A stretch of DNA of 64,000 nucleotides from Naumannella halotolerans (lineage in GTDB: Bacteria; Actinomycetota; Actinomycetes; Propionibacteriales; Propionibacteriaceae). Both the position numbers and the translations under genes were made by a program. The stretch is from positions 1,612,001 to 1,676,000 of the forward strand of contig NZ_SOAW01000001.1 in the NCBI RefSeq assembly GCF_004364645.1, written 5' to 3'. This document shows, one piece after another, positions 1 to 11,417 of the stretch (its first letter is position 1; the number at the start of each line of letters is the position of its first letter). A model generated the notes under the pieces. That model did not search any database, had not been told where the DNA came from, and saw nothing but the letters and a program-made list of their open reading frames with translations.

Positions 1-2157
1 GGTGGTCGCCATCTGGATCAACTGCTCCTGGAACAACGGGATCCCCAGGGTCCGTTCCAGTACCGGTTCCAGCAGTGGATGGGCATAGGTGACCGGGTCC
101 TGACCGGTCCGACGCCGGATGTAGGGGTGCACCGCACCGCCCTGGATCGGGCCGGGCCGGATCAGTGCGATCTCGATCGCCAGATCGTAGAAGCTGCGCG
201 GCCGCAACCGAGGCAGGGTCCCCAGCTGCGCCCGGGACTCGACCTGGAAGATGCCGATCGCATCGGCCCGGCACAACATGTCGTAGACCCCGGGTTCGTT
301 GCGTGGCAAGGTCTCGATCCGCCACCGCTCGTCGAGGTGTGCTGCCACCAGGTCGAAGGTGTGCTGCAGTGCGGCCAGCATCCCCAGGCCGAGCAGGTCG
401 AACTTCACCAGCCCCATCCAGGCGCAGTCGTCCTTGTCCCACTGCAACACCGTCCGGTTCTCCATCCGCGCCGGTTCGACCGGACAGACCTCCGAGACCG
501 GCCGATCGGTCAACACCATGCCGCCGGAGTGGATACCGAGATGGCGGGGGAACTTCAACAACTGCTGGGCCAGCTCGACCACCGGTGGGGGAATGTCGTG
601 GTCGGTGCTGGCGAAATCCGATCCCCAGCGTTCGATCTGCTTGGACCAGGCATCCTGTTGTCCGGTGCTGTATCCGAGCGCCTTGGCCATGTCCCGGATG
701 GCGTTCTTCGGCCGGTAGGTGATCACATTGCTCACCTGGGCGGCATTGCGCCGACCGTAACGGCGGTAGACGTACTGGATCACCTCCTCACGCCGGCGGG
801 AGTCGAAGTCGACATCGATGTCGGGCTCCTCCTCCCGCAGGGCGGAGAGGAAACGCTCGAACGGCAGCCGGTAGAAGACCGAGTCGATGACGGTGATCCC
901 GAGTACGTAACAGACCGCCGAGGCTGCCGCCGATCCCCTTCCCTGACAGAGGATCCCGCGTTCGCGGGCGAAGCTGACCAGATCATGGACGATCAGGAAG
1001 TAGCCGGCGAAACCCTTGTCGGAGATCACCGCCAACTCCTCGGCGATCCGCCTGCTCGCCTCATGATCAGGATTGCCCACCGCCTCGGGATAGACCTGTG
1101 GCATCCGCTGCTCCACCAGCTCCCGCAGCCAGCTCATCGGGCTGTGACCCTCCGGCACCTCGGTGTCGGGCAGGTGGGGGCGGGCCGTCCGCAGCACGAA
1201 CTCGAGGTCGTCGGCGATCTCCACCGTCCGTTCGGTCGCCCCCGGATAGCGGGAGAACCGGTGGGCCATCTCCGCACCGCTGCGCAGATGGGCACCCGGT
1301 GGCAGCCAGCCGTCCAGTTCGGCCAGCGAGGAGCGGGCCCGGACCGCTGCCAGCGCACTGGCCAGCCGATGGCTCTGCGGGGTGGCGTGATGGGCCGCAC
1401 TGGTGGCCACCACCGGCAACCGGTGCCGCTCGGCCAGCCGGGCGAGTTGATCATTGTGGGTGCTGTCGGTCGGCAACCCCAGATCGGTCAGTTCGACCAG
1501 CACATTGTGCTTCCCGAAGAGGTCGACCAGCTCACCGATCTCGCGGTACGCCGCACGCTCCCCCGACTCGACCAACGCCCGCCGTACCCGCCCCTTGCGG
1601 CAACCGGTCAGCACCATCCACTGCTCACCCGAACGCTGCGCCAGATCCTGCAGATCATGCACCGGCCGCCCCTTCTCCGCCCCCTCGCGCAGGTATCCCT
1701 CGGTGAGGGCCAGGGACAACCGCCGGTACCCCTCCTGCCGGCGGGCCAGCAGCAACAGATGATCATCCTCCGGGTCGGGCATACCGGTCCGTCCCTGCCG
1801 GCCGATCGACAGTTCGGCACCGAAGACCGTCCGCAGGTCACCGTAGGCCTGGGCGGCCTCGGCCATCCGGACCGCACCGTAGAGACCGTCGTGGTCGGTC
1901 AGCGCCAGCGCATGCAGTCCGAGTCGATGGGCCTCGGTCGCCATCTCCTCCGGCATCGAGGCGCCGTCGAGAAAGCTGTAGGCGGAATGGGCGTGCAACT
2001 CGGCATAGGGCACCACCGGACCGGCGGGGGCCGCGGCCGGATCGGCCCGGAAGGGCGCTCGCTTGTGCGTCCGCGGGCGATCGTCGGCCGGCATCGGTCG
2101 CCGGGACAGCTTCGCCTCCAGCTCGCTCCAGCGGACCGGCGGATTGTCGAACCCCAT
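1..2157 (-). CDS. dnaE2: Error-prone DNA polymerase DnaE2 (partial)
   Basis: Second DNA polymerase III alpha subunit used for SOS-induced translesion synthesis with ImuA'/ImuB. The first 719 residues are visible; the C-terminal half lies beyond the left edge. The N-terminal PHP domain is clear ([17 protein letters not shown], then [11 protein letters not shown]), followed by alpha-subunit polymerase motifs such as [17 protein letters not shown] and [18 protein letters not shown], which carries the catalytic aspartates. The ATG at 2157 follows the imuB stop after one base, so the genes are translationally coupled. As the last gene of imuA'-imuB-dnaE2 it should be LexA-controlled. DnaE2 is distinguished from replicative DnaE1 by this cassette context and by the short leader before the PHP domain. 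Confidence 0.95.
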   Translation of the reverse strand, partial: MGFDNPPVRWSELEAKLSRRPMPADDRPRTHKRAPFRADPAAAPAGPVVPYAELHAHSAYSFLDGASMPEEMATEAHRLGLHALALTDHDGLYGAVRMAEAAQAYGDLRTVFGAELSIGRQGRTGMPDPEDDHLLLLARRQEGYRRLSLALTEGYLREGAEKGRPVHDLQDLAQRSGEQWMVLTGCRKGRVRRALVESGERAAYREIGELVDLFGKHNVLVELTDLGLPTDSTHNDQLARLAERHRLPVVATSAAHHATPQSHRLASALAAVRARSSLAELDGWLPPGAHLRSGAEMAHRFSRYPGATERTVEIADDLEFVLRTARPHLPDTEVPEGHSPMSWLRELVEQRMPQVYPEAVGNPDHEASRRIAEELAVISDKGFAGYFLIVHDLVSFARERGILCQGRGSAAASAVCYVLGITVIDSVFYRLPFERFLSALREEEPDIDVDFDSRRREEVIQYVYRRYGRRNAAQVSNVITYRPKNAIRDMAKALGYSTGQQDAWSKQIERWGSDFASTDHDIPPPVVELAQQLLKFPRHLGIHSGGMVLTDRPVSEVCPVEPARMENRTVLQWDKDDCAWMGLVKFDLLGLGMLAALQHTFDLVAAHLDERWRIETLPRNEPGVYDMLCRADAIGIFQVESRAQLGTLPRLRPRSFYDLAIEIALIRPGPIQGGAVHPYIRRRTGQDPVTYAHPLLEPVLERTLGIPLFQEQLIQMATT

Positions 2158-2158
2158 G

Positions 2159-3778
2159 TCAGTACCCCGCCTCCAGCCAGCAACCGTCCCCGACCAGGGC
2201 CAGCAACCAGGCCTGTTGCAGCTCGTCGACCACCTGGAAGCGGTCCAACCGGTCGGTGCCGGCCCCGGCGTCCCACCAGCGTTCGCGGACCACCCACGGT
2301 CCGGCCCAGGCGATCACCTGGCGGGCCGGGGTGCGGGGATCGAGCAACAGGATCTCCGGTTCGGCGCTGGGATTGCCCCGCTCGTCGACCCGGACCGGTT
2401 CACCGGTGGCATCGAGCAGCCGTGCCGCGGTCGGCCGATCCAGCACCAGGGCAGGTGGCGGGCCGGGCACCCGACCTGGCCAGGGCTGTTCGGCTCGGCG
2501 CTGTTGCGGAGTGGGTGGCGCGGTGCCGAAGGGAACCCAGGTACGGCGGTCCTTGGCCAGCCTGCCCCCTTGGGGAACCACCACCCGTACCTGGCGATAT
2601 CCCAGACGGTCCTGCAAACCGCTCAGCACCTTGATCACCTTCGACTCCGGCCGGCTTCCCCACAGTCCCTGCGCAGCTGCCTGTGCTTCGACGATCCGGG
2701 TCGGGATCAGTTGCACACCGACCACCCGGTCCGACCGCACCGGGTCGGCCTGATCGTCCGGATCGCCGGTGAGCAAGGGATTCCCGGCGGCAGCCAGGTC
2801 GAGCAGTTGCCAGCGAAGGCGATTGAGCAGTTCGGCGGAGTCGAAGTTCCAGGGGTGACGCCACAACCGGTCGTCGCGCCGGTGTTCGGTGGTGACCCGG
2901 ATCCGCACCTCGGTCAGGACCAGCGAATCGGAGTCCAGCCCGCGGATCAGCCGTTCGATCACCGGGGTGCAGTGCGCCACGACCTGCTCACTGTCGGCGG
3001 CATCGGTGTCGATGTCGACACTGCGATCACCGGCCGGGTTGTGCGAACGCAGGATCTGCAGATCCTCGCCGCAGGCGAGTTGGTGACAGCGCCGACCCAC
3101 CGCCCCGAAACGGTTGTGCACCTCGGCCCGGGAGAGTTCGGCGAAACGACCGAGGGTGCCGATGCCCAGCTGGCGCAGCTGCCGGGCCAACAACGTCTGA
3201 TTGAGGCTCTCCACCGCCAGTTCGGCGAGCAGCGCCCGGGACGCCCCGGGAGGGACGACGCTCCACCCACGAATCTTCGCCGCGGCCTGCTCGGCGGCGA
3301 AGACACCGTCGGCGACCGCCACCGTCGGACGGCAGTCGGGGGTGGCGAAGTCGATCAACCGCTCCAACAGGGTCCTGGCTGCGACGTCCTCACCGCCGTA
3401 GAACCGGGCCGGTCCGCGCGCCCGTACCGCAGCCACCCCCGGCCGGACCGGATGCACATCGGGAGCGATCTCGGCGATCGCCCGCAGCACCACCTCGAAG
3501 GCGGTCTCGTCGACCTCATCGAGGTGTTCGCGGATCACCGCCTGGGGGCAACGCAGCTGCGCCTCGCGTACCCGCACACCGGCGTGCACCCCCTCGGCAG
3601 CAGCCCGCGGACAACAGGTCAGCACCACCCCCTTGGCGACCAGGATCAACGGGGAGTCGCCGGCCAGGTCGCCCGGTGCCAGGCCGAGGCGGATCGCCGC
3701 CAGCGGCCAGTCGCCGAAACGGACCAGCATCACCCGGACCGGGTCGGGCCCCAGCTCGGGCTCGCTCAGCTTGCCCAT
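2159..3778 (-). CDS. imuB: ImuB, Y-family polymerase-like mutasome protein
   Basis: 539-residue Y-family polymerase homologue that, in mycobacteria, bridges DnaE2 and the beta clamp and is not itself an active polymerase. The N-terminus reads [17 protein letters not shown] where active DinB proteins have the metal-binding aspartates of an HVDMDAFFASVE-type motif, so the catalytic acids appear to be missing, as expected for ImuB. Thumb/HhH and little-finger regions follow ([16 protein letters not shown] around residue 200), then a long C-terminal tail ending in a tryptophan-rich [12 protein letters not shown] segment. It overlaps the end of imuA' by 13 bp and is followed after one base by dnaE2. 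Confidence 0.93.
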   Translation of the reverse strand: MGKLSEPELGPDPVRVMLVRFGDWPLAAIRLGLAPGDLAGDSPLILVAKGVVLTCCPRAAAEGVHAGVRVREAQLRCPQAVIREHLDEVDETAFEVVLRAIAEIAPDVHPVRPGVAAVRARGPARFYGGEDVAARTLLERLIDFATPDCRPTVAVADGVFAAEQAAAKIRGWSVVPPGASRALLAELAVESLNQTLLARQLRQLGIGTLGRFAELSRAEVHNRFGAVGRRCHQLACGEDLQILRSHNPAGDRSVDIDTDAADSEQVVAHCTPVIERLIRGLDSDSLVLTEVRIRVTTEHRRDDRLWRHPWNFDSAELLNRLRWQLLDLAAAGNPLLTGDPDDQADPVRSDRVVGVQLIPTRIVEAQAAAQGLWGSRPESKVIKVLSGLQDRLGYRQVRVVVPQGGRLAKDRRTWVPFGTAPPTPQQRRAEQPWPGRVPGPPPALVLDRPTAARLLDATGEPVRVDERGNPSAEPEILLLDPRTPARQVIAWAGPWVVRERWWDAGAGTDRLDRFQVVDELQQAWLLALVGDGCWLEAGY

Positions 3779-4476
3779 GGCTGGTCCAGCTCGCCGATGC
3801 CGGACGAGTCGTGCTCGAACGCCTCGTGCCCGGCCGCTTCATCGGCGCGGGATTCATCGGGTACGACTGCCAGGGACAGTTCGGTGAAGGGCTCATGTCC
3901 GCGGATGATCCGATGCTGCCGGGTGTGATGACGTTCGGTGACCTCGATCCGCAACCGTTGATGGGTCAGGTATCCGTGTCCCTGGCCCAGGCCACCCCAG
4001 CCCTCGATCCGCGCCCGGATCCGCGACTGCGGCCTGGGCCAGCCCCCGCAGACGATCATGGCGGTGTTGCGGTGGCGCAACCGGGACAGCAGTCGTCCGG
4101 CGATCGCATCGGTCACCGGAGGAGGAGCGCAGGTCAGGATCGTCTCGGTGACCTCGGCCAGCTCGGCGACGACCTCCACCCAGGCAGCTCCGACCTCGGG
4201 GATCAGCACCAGCTTCTGCGGTTCGATCCCCCATTCGACGATCGCTTCGGCGCCGAGATCGGGGAAGCCCACCACACCTGCCCAGTCGCTGCCGGAAAGC
4301 AGTCCCAGGCCCACTGTGAGCGGACCGTCGAGGGTGTGCACCCCGGCTGTCAGCCCCTGGGGGAACAGTGGGCGCAGTTGCGAGTGGACCGTACGGTTGC
4401 GGATCGTCTCGCTTCCCGCCGAACGCAGGCCGGTCCGCAGACTCTCCAGCGCGGACATCTTCTGCGGATCGGACAC
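3766..4476 (-). CDS. imuA': ImuA'-type SOS mutasome accessory protein
   Basis: RecA/SulA-like accessory protein of the DnaE2 mutasome, about 236 residues from the chosen GTG. It contains a TVGLGLLSG segment in the P-loop position, then ILTCAPPPVTDAIAGRLLSRLRHRN typical of actinobacterial ImuA' proteins. An upstream in-frame ATG at 4494 lies inside the LexA box and probably upstream of the transcription start. The GTG at 4476 sits exactly 6 nt after the -10 hexamer GATACT, so I take it as a leaderless start; the ATG at 4458 is a further alternative. First gene of imuA'-imuB-dnaE2. Confidence 0.88.
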   Translation of the reverse strand: MSDPQKMSALESLRTGLRSAGSETIRNRTVHSQLRPLFPQGLTAGVHTLDGPLTVGLGLLSGSDWAGVVGFPDLGAEAIVEWGIEPQKLVLIPEVGAAWVEVVAELAEVTETILTCAPPPVTDAIAGRLLSRLRHRNTAMIVCGGWPRPQSRIRARIEGWGGLGQGHGYLTHQRLRIEVTERHHTRQHRIIRGHEPFTELSLAVVPDESRADEAAGHEAFEHDSSGIGELDQPWAS

Positions 4477-4482
4477 TCGGCC

Positions 4483-4511
4483 AGTATCGAACATGTGTTC
4501 GATTCAAGCAA
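4483..4511 (-). promoter_or_regulatory. SOS promoter of imuA'-imuB-dnaE2 with LexA box
   Basis: Reading the minus strand: -35 TTGCTT (4511-4506), 17-bp spacer, -10 GATACT (4488-4483). The spacer contains the perfect palindrome TCGAACACATGTTCGA (4502-4487), matching the actinobacterial LexA box TCGAAC-N4-GTTCGA. Bound LexA would cover both promoter elements. The predicted transcription start falls on the GTG codon at 4476. Confidence 0.9.
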
Positions 4512-4612
4512 GACGCTCCGACAGCACCCCGACGACCACCGGCCGGCCCGCCTTCCTATCATCGAGCCGACCGGTGAGCATCCGGTGACCGAATGACCCA
4601 CCTGGAGCCGGG

Positions 4613-5434
4613 ATGACCGAGGGCAGACTGACCATCGAGACACAGGGGCACTGCGCCACCGTCCGGATCGACAACCCACGGATGCGCAATGCCATCACCA
4701 GCGCGATGTGGCGACAGTTCCCGGCCCTGATCGGTGAACTGGAGAACCGGCCCACCGTCAAGGTGATCGTCATCCGTGGCGCCGGGGAGAACTTCTCCGC
4801 CGGTGCCGACATCGGCCACCTGGACGAGATCCTGTCCGATGACGACGGCGGCCTCCCCTCCGTCGCCGAGGAGGCCGTGGCGCACTGCAGCAAACCGGTG
4901 ATCGCCGCCATCGACGGCTTCTGCATCGGCGGCGGCTGGGAGATCGCCGGTGCCTGCGACCTCCGCCTGGCGACCGACCGCGCCCGGTTCGCGATCACCC
5001 CGGCCAAACTCGGCATCATCTACCCCTTGCCGGCGATCCGTCGCCTGGTCGACCTGGTCGGACGCGGACCGGCGAAGGACCTGTTGCTGACCGGCCGGAT
5101 GGTCGACGCCGGTGAGGCCGCCGACCTCGGCCTGCTCACCCGCACCTGCGAGGTCGACCGATTCGACGACGCGATCGCAGAACTGGCCGACACCCTCGCC
5201 CGTCGCTCCCAGTTCTCGATCCAGGCGATGAAGAACCTGATCGACACCCTGCTCGACTCCCCCGAACTGCTCGCGCAACGCAATGCGATCTGGCAACAGG
5301 AGATGCGCCACGGCAGCGACGCGGCGAACGGTATCCACGCCTTCCTGGAGCGCCGCGAGCCCGAGTTCGACTGGCCCGGAGGCATTCTGGCTCAACCATC
5401 CCCGACTGCGGGGCGAGTCCTGACCACCGGGTGA
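4613..5434 (+). CDS. Enoyl-CoA hydratase/isomerase family protein
   Basis: 273-residue crotonase-fold protein that should hydrate or isomerise an enoyl-CoA in fatty-acid or branched-chain catabolism in the cytoplasm. It shows the acyl-CoA oxyanion-hole segment [10 protein letters not shown] (about residue 60), the second oxyanion loop [23 protein letters not shown] (about residues 103-125) and the [14 protein letters not shown] helix. The C-terminal helix region with [14 protein letters not shown] is standard. Length is normal for the family. It diverges from the imu operon and no partner acyl-CoA genes lie beside it, so the substrate cannot be named. An upstream GGAG supports the ATG. Confidence 0.88.
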   Translation: MTEGRLTIETQGHCATVRIDNPRMRNAITSAMWRQFPALIGELENRPTVKVIVIRGAGENFSAGADIGHLDEILSDDDGGLPSVAEEAVAHCSKPVIAAIDGFCIGGGWEIAGACDLRLATDRARFAITPAKLGIIYPLPAIRRLVDLVGRGPAKDLLLTGRMVDAGEAADLGLLTRTCEVDRFDDAIAELADTLARRSQFSIQAMKNLIDTLLDSPELLAQRNAIWQQEMRHGSDAANGIHAFLERREPEFDWPGGILAQPSPTAGRVLTTG

Positions 5435-5460
5435 CACAGGCGCCACTTCCGGGTTGCCAG

Positions 5461-5483
5461 CTATTGAATATGATTATCAATAG
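5461..5483. promoter_or_regulatory. Zur (zinc uptake regulator) operator
   Basis: A 23-bp palindrome with perfect 7-bp arms (CTATTGA / TCAATAG). Read on the minus strand its core is TGATAATCATATTCA (5479-5465), one or two bases from the actinobacterial Zur box TGAAAATCATTTTCA. It is about 120 bp upstream of genes for zinc-free ribosomal proteins L33 and S14, classic Zur targets, and is conspicuously AT-rich against the surrounding DNA. Confidence 0.82.
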
Positions 5484-5602
5484 CGTCACAATGGGACTGT
5501 ACCGGCCCTCCGCACCCACAGTGCGTCCGGACGAGACACCATCACCGATCACCGCCGAACCGACGCGGTGGTCACCGAACACCAGAACGGAGTGCGCCTG
5601 CC

Positions 5603-5770
5603 ATGGCCAAGCGCAACGACCTCCGCCCGATCGTGAAACTGCGGTCGACGGCGGGTACCGGATACACCTATGTCACCAGGAAGAACCGTCGCAACGATCC
5701 CGACCGGCTCACCCTGCGCAAGTACGATCCACACGCACGTGGTCACGTCGAGTTCAAGGAACAACGCTGA
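5603..5770 (+). CDS. rpmG: 50S ribosomal protein L33, zinc-free (C-) form
   Basis: 55-residue L33 ([20 protein letters not shown] start, ending [12 protein letters not shown]). The zinc-binding CxxC pairs of the C+ paralogue are absent, so this is the form that replaces the zinc-bearing protein under zinc starvation and frees metal. A CGGAG precedes the ATG. The stop overlaps the start of rpsN (ATGA at 5767-5770 region, single-base sharing), so the two are translationally coupled. The Zur box upstream gives the expected control. Confidence 0.93.
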   Translation: MAKRNDLRPIVKLRSTAGTGYTYVTRKNRRNDPDRLTLRKYDPHARGHVEFKEQR

Positions 5771-6075
5771 TGGCGAAGCGGTCGAAGATCGTCAAGAACC
5801 ACAAGCGGGCCGCGATCGTCGCCCGCCATGCCGAACGCCGGGCCGAGCTGAAGCGGGTGATCAGCTCACCCGGGACCGACTGGGACGAGCGCCAGGCCGC
5901 TGTCCGGGCCCTGTCCCGACTCCCCCGCGACTCCTCACCGGTACGGCTGCGCAACCGCGACGCCGTCGACGGCCGACCACGAGGCTATGTCGGCAAGGCA
6001 GGGATCTCCCGGATCCGATTCCGCGAGCTGGCCCACCGCGGGCAGCTCCCCGGGATCACCAAGTCGAGCTGGTGA
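5770..6075 (+). CDS. rpsN: 30S ribosomal protein S14, zinc-free (C-) long form
   Basis: 101-residue S14 starting [20 protein letters not shown]. It is the long, zinc-independent type (about 100 residues, no CxxC...CxxC), with the conserved C-terminal signature [27 protein letters not shown] represented at residues 75-101. It shares bases with the end of rpmG and must be read from the same Zur-regulated transcript. In mycobacteria the equivalent cluster also carries rpmB2 and rpsR2; neither is present here. Confidence 0.93.
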   Translation: MAKRSKIVKNHKRAAIVARHAERRAELKRVISSPGTDWDERQAAVRALSRLPRDSSPVRLRNRDAVDGRPRGYVGKAGISRIRFRELAHRGQLPGITKSSW

Positions 6076-6125
6076 CGAACGACCCCCGCAGGTGAACCGG
6101 GCAGCCGACCGGGCAGACTGCGTCC

Positions 6126-6836
6126 ATGGCGAATTCCACGGTGACCATCGCCGTCGAGGACGGCACCCTGCCCGCGCAGTGGTATCCCCCGAAGCTCCCC
6201 GACGCGCCGACACTCGTCGTGTGCCAGGAGATCTTCGGGGTGACCGACTACATCCGCCGCCGCTGCCAGGACCTGAACGATCTCGGTTACGGCGTGCTGG
6301 CGCCGGAGTTCTACTGGCGGGTCGCCGACGACGGCCCGGTGCCCGAGATCACCGAGACCGGTGAGGACGCCCTGCAGCAGGCAATGGCGCTGGCCGGTCG
6401 GCTCGACTTCACCGCGGCGACCTCCGACGGCGTCGCCGCCGTGGAGTGGGCGCAGGACTCGGCCCCGGCCGTGGGCCTGATCGGATTCTGTTTCGGCGGC
6501 GGGTTGGCCTTCGCCATCGCCGCCCAGACCGATCCGGCCGTCCTGGTCAGCTACTACGGATCGGCACTGCCCTCACTGTTCGACCTTGCACCACAGGTGA
6601 CCGCGCCCAGTCTGCACCACTTCGGGGAGGTCGATTCCTTCATCGATGCCGACGCCCAGGCAGCGATCCGGGAGGCGGTGAGCGCCCACGGCGCGGTCTG
6701 GCAGAGCCATCCCGGTGCCGATCACGCCTTCGACAACGACGCCGCCGGCTGGTTCCATCCCGAGTCCTCGGCGAACGCCTGGCAGGCCACAATCGCCTTC
6801 CTCGCCACGCATCTGCCGGTCGGCGGCAACGATTGA
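6126..6836 (+). CDS. Dienelactone hydrolase family protein
   Basis: 236-residue alpha/beta hydrolase of the dienelactone hydrolase family, which in the model enzyme opens dienelactone to maleylacetate. The catalytic triad can be placed: Cys122 in GFCFGGG, Asp170 (GEVDSFID) and His200 (PGADHAFDN), with the supporting glutamate Glu35 in VCQEIFGV. A tetracycline-free, single-domain length is normal. No chlorocatechol or beta-ketoadipate genes lie nearby, so this is probably a general ester/lactone hydrolase. The stop codon overlaps the next gene's TTG start, suggesting coupling to a membrane protein. Confidence 0.9.
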   Translation: MANSTVTIAVEDGTLPAQWYPPKLPDAPTLVVCQEIFGVTDYIRRRCQDLNDLGYGVLAPEFYWRVADDGPVPEITETGEDALQQAMALAGRLDFTAATSDGVAAVEWAQDSAPAVGLIGFCFGGGLAFAIAAQTDPAVLVSYYGSALPSLFDLAPQVTAPSLHHFGEVDSFIDADAQAAIREAVSAHGAVWQSHPGADHAFDNDAAGWFHPESSANAWQATIAFLATHLPVGGND

Positions 6837-7411
6837 TCGACCCGTACTTCGTCTTCCTCGGTGCCGCACTGGGGATGATCGGCAGCAGCGTCTATGCCTG
6901 GCGCACCCTGCAGGGACGCGCCAGCCCGAACCGGGTGACCTTCTTCCTCTGGTCGGCCGCTCCGCTGATCGGCTTCCTCGCCCAGCTCGACGAGGGTGTC
7001 GGTCTGCCCTCGGTGCTGACCCTGGCCATCGGGGTCGGACCGGCGCTGGTGTTCCTCGCCTCCTTCTTCGGCCGGGCAGCACCGTGGCGGTTGACCGCCT
7101 TCGACCTGGGTTGCGGTGCGGTGTCGGTGGTCGCGTTGATCATCTGGCTGAGCATGGACAACCCGACGGTCGCGGTGATCTTCGCCGTGCTGGCCGATCT
7201 GCTGGGCGGTATCCCCACGATCCGCAAGGCCTGGCGGGCGCCGCAGACCGAGGACTGGCGTTTCTTCGCCCTGTCCGGCACCAACGGCGCGATCACCTTG
7301 TTGACGATCACCAGCTGGGATGTGGCGACCTGGTCGTTCCCGGTCTACATCACCGTCGTCGGGTACGGGATCGCGCTGATCGTGCTGCTGCGCCGACCCG
7401 CCCTGCGCTGA
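6833..7411 (+). CDS. Unknown multi-pass membrane protein
   Basis: 192-residue protein of unknown function. It begins at a TTG overlapping the dienelactone hydrolase stop (TTGA, 6833-6836); there is no better in-frame start before the hydrophobic N-terminus (IDPYFVFLGAALGMIGSSVY). About six membrane segments can be seen: residues 5-20, 35-55, 60-80, 85-105, 110-130 and 150-190. The motif LADLLGGIPTIRKAW in the second half resembles internal loops of PQ-loop/SWEET-like membrane proteins, but I would not assign it. It converges on trmD. Confidence 0.75.
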   Translation: MIDPYFVFLGAALGMIGSSVYAWRTLQGRASPNRVTFFLWSAAPLIGFLAQLDEGVGLPSVLTLAIGVGPALVFLASFFGRAAPWRLTAFDLGCGAVSVVALIIWLSMDNPTVAVIFAVLADLLGGIPTIRKAWRAPQTEDWRFFALSGTNGAITLLTITSWDVATWSFPVYITVVGYGIALIVLLRRPALR

Positions 7412-7486
7412 CTTCCAACCCCGTACCAGGCCAGGTCCCGCTGCGTGCAGCGCAGTGCCTTCGCGCTTACCGGCGAGCGCCGGCGA

Positions 7487-8668
7487 TCAGCGTCCCGTGG
7501 CGCGTTTGGCCAGCGCCACCGCCCCGTCCGGTGTGGGGATCGAGCGGTCCAGCCGGTATCCGGCCTTCCGGTACAGCTTCAGGTTGTGGGTGCTGCGCTC
7601 CCCGGTGAACAACCAGAACCGTTCGGTGCCCTCGGGTGCCTGTTCCTCGATCCGTTCCAGCAGCCACCGCCCGAGCCCCCTGCCGCGCAGATCGGGGGCG
7701 ACCATCAACCGACCGACCTCGTAGGACGTGCCGTCGGCGCGGCCGCGTACCGAACCGACCAGCCGACCGCCGCTGCGCAACACCAGCGTGGTCCAGGTCT
7801 GCAGATCGGCGGCGGCCTGTTCCAGCGTCTCGTGCAACGGCGGTATGTCCAACCGGTCGTTGATCAACGCCTCGGGCACCCAGCAGGACTTCGTCAAGGT
7901 GAACAACTCCGCCAGGTCACCGGCGACCGCCGGCCGGAGGCTGCCTTCGGCAAGATCATCGGGGGCCAGGACCTGGGAGCTGTGCAACAGGTCAGGCCGG
8001 GTGACAGCGGTACGCCTGCGCGACTGCTCGGCCCGCCAGGCCGCGATCTTGGCATGGTCCCCGCTCAGCAGGATCTCGGGGACCTCACGATCACGCCACA
8101 CCCGTGGCTTGGTGTAACTGGGGTATTCCAGCAGACCGTCGCTGTGGGACTCCTCGACCAGCGACTCGGGGTTGCCGACCACACCGGGGATCAACCGCCC
8201 GACCGCTTCGATCACCGCCATCGAGGCGACCTCTCCCCCGTTCAGCACGTAGTCGCCGAGACTGAACGGGATCACCTCGGCCCATCCGGCGGCGTCGTCG
8301 ATCACCCGCTGGTCGATTCCCTCGTACCTGCCGCAGGCGAAGATCAACCACTCCCGCCGGGCGAGGTCGCGGGCCATCGCCTGGCTGAATCGGTGTCCGG
8401 CCGGGGTGGGTACGAGCAGGGTCGGCCGGCTGCCGTCGCCGGCGCCGCGGAGGTGGTCGAGCGCCTCCCCCCACGGCTCGGGCTTCATCACCATGCCGGC
8501 GCCACCTCCGTACGGCGGTGCATCGACGGTTCGGTGTCGATCATGGGTGAAATCGCGCAGGTCATGGGTTGCGAAATCGATGATGCCGTCGGTCATCGCC
8601 TTGCCCAGCAGGGACATCCGCAGCGGGGCAAGATACTCGGGAAAGATCGAGACGACATCGATATGCAC
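7487..8668 (-). CDS. trmD: TrmD (tRNA m1G37 methyltransferase) fused to a GNAT acetyltransferase
   Basis: 393-residue single reading frame with two domains. Residues 1 to about 235 are TrmD, the SPOUT methyltransferase that makes m1G37 in t[15 protein letters not shown] start, [12 protein letters not shown] and [14 protein letters not shown] trefoil-knot loops, and [13 protein letters not shown]. Residues about 245-393 are a GNAT N-acetyltransferase with the acetyl-CoA loop [16 protein letters not shown] and a C-terminal [10 protein letters not shown]. Normal TrmD ends near 250 residues. The GTG at 8668 matches the conserved TrmD start; an ATG 22 codons upstream adds non-conserved sequence. 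The gene lacks its usual rpsP-rimM-rplS neighbours. Confidence 0.9.
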   Translation of the reverse strand: MHIDVVSIFPEYLAPLRMSLLGKAMTDGIIDFATHDLRDFTHDRHRTVDAPPYGGGAGMVMKPEPWGEALDHLRGAGDGSRPTLLVPTPAGHRFSQAMARDLARREWLIFACGRYEGIDQRVIDDAAGWAEVIPFSLGDYVLNGGEVASMAVIEAVGRLIPGVVGNPESLVEESHSDGLLEYPSYTKPRVWRDREVPEILLSGDHAKIAAWRAEQSRRRTAVTRPDLLHSSQVLAPDDLAEGSLRPAVAGDLAELFTLTKSCWVPEALINDRLDIPPLHETLEQAAADLQTWTTLVLRSGGRLVGSVRGRADGTSYEVGRLMVAPDLRGRGLGRWLLERIEEQAPEGTERFWLFTGERSTHNLKLYRKAGYRLDRSIPTPDGAVALAKRATGR

Positions 8669-8795
8669 GATTGCATCCTGCCACGAGCAACTGCTCGCAG
8701 CGCAGCAACCTGGCTCGGCCTGGGAACCCGCCACCGGTCAGGTCGATGATCGGTTCCGCGCGTTCTGCGCGGACTCTCCTGTCGACCGAAGAGTC

Positions 8796-8834
8796 GGCGC
8801 GGTGCCGCCACGAGCTGCTGGGCGGCACCGCGCC
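8796..8834 (-). terminator. Strong hairpin downstream of leuA
   Basis: Perfect 14-bp inverted repeat, GGCGCGGTGCCGCC (8796-8809) and its complement (8821-8834), with an 11-nt loop. It is about 100 nt past the leuA stop and upstream of trmD. There is no clear U-tract, which is common for actinobacterial terminators. A second, shorter hairpin (CCGCGC/GCGCGG) lies at about 8755-8772. Confidence 0.65.
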
Positions 8835-8934
8835 GCGACCCCACCACATCGATCCGGACGTTCTCCGGTCGCGATGCGGTGTGTGCCGGGGCCGGGAGGA
8901 TCACCCCTGGCGCCGGCCTTCCGTACCGCGGGCC

Positions 8935-10824
<1,890 letters not shown>

Positions 10825-10936
10825 TTACGGCATCTCCCCGTGCAGTGGAACCCCCGGCCGGTGAGCGGTCGCAGCAGTTCCCGGCCGGAGGTCCACCCGC
10901 CGTTGCCGACGGGTGCCGCAGGGCAGATCCGGCGGT

Positions 10937-11347
10937 TCAGTCGGCCTCGGCGAGATAGGCATCGACGAACTCCTGACTCGGCGGAATCGGCTGGATCACG
11001 TCGATCAGCACGCGGTCGGGGCCCTCGACGATGAAGTGCCGCTGCCCGAAGGCCTCGTCCCGGATGGGTTGCACCAGCGGGACACCGGCGGTGACCAGAT
11101 CCGCCAACACCGTATCGGCGTCGTCGACCTCGAAGTTCAACAGGATCCCGCCGGCGACTGCTCCCCACCCGGCAGGCACCGTCGGATGGTCGGCGTCGAG
11201 CACGGCCAGTTCGAAGTCGCCCAGCCGGAGGCTGACGTACCAGTCGGCGGAGAACGTCACCTCGAAGGAGAAGCGATCGACGTAGAACGCCGCGACCTCG
11301 GCGACGGAGTGGGTCATCAGGACGGGATAGAAGCTGCTGAGGTTCAT
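10937..11347 (-). CDS. VOC (glyoxalase/bleomycin-resistance fold) protein
   Basis: 136-residue vicinal-oxygen-chelate protein starting MNLSSFYPVLMTHSVAEVAAFY. It has the two beta-alpha-beta-beta-beta halves of the fold: residues 4-65 and 70-130, the second with ILLNFEVDDADTVLADLVTAGV and a C-terminal FIVEGPDRVLIDVIQP. Such proteins bind metal and act as dioxygenases, isomerases or resistance proteins; the substrate is not evident. It is divergent from a TetR gene with a symmetric operator in the 70-bp gap, so it is probably that regulator's target. Confidence 0.85.
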   Translation of the reverse strand: MNLSSFYPVLMTHSVAEVAAFYVDRFSFEVTFSADWYVSLRLGDFELAVLDADHPTVPAGWGAVAGGILLNFEVDDADTVLADLVTAGVPLVQPIRDEAFGQRHFIVEGPDRVLIDVIQPIPPSQEFVDAYLAEAD

Positions 11348-11354
11348 GGTGCAT

Positions 11355-11409
11355 CCTTTACGTACGGAGTGTAGGTAAAGTAGTTTTACATACACGCTGC
11401 ACGTAAAGG
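11355..11409. promoter_or_regulatory. Nested dyad operator between VOC and tetR genes
   Basis: Two inverted repeats share one centre at 11382. The outer arms are perfect: CCTTTACGT (11355-11363) and ACGTAAAGG (11401-11409). The inner arms GTGTAGGTAAA (11369-11379) and TTTACATACAC (11385-11395) differ by one base. The site fills the gap between the two divergent start codons and is AT-rich, as expected for a TetR operator covering both promoters. Confidence 0.75.
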
Positions 11410-11417
11410 AAGAGGGA

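Noticed and set aside
79-2634. Long plus-strand open frame opposite dnaE2 and imuB
   Set aside because: Antisense shadow; the minus-strand frame shows complete PHP and polymerase motifs.
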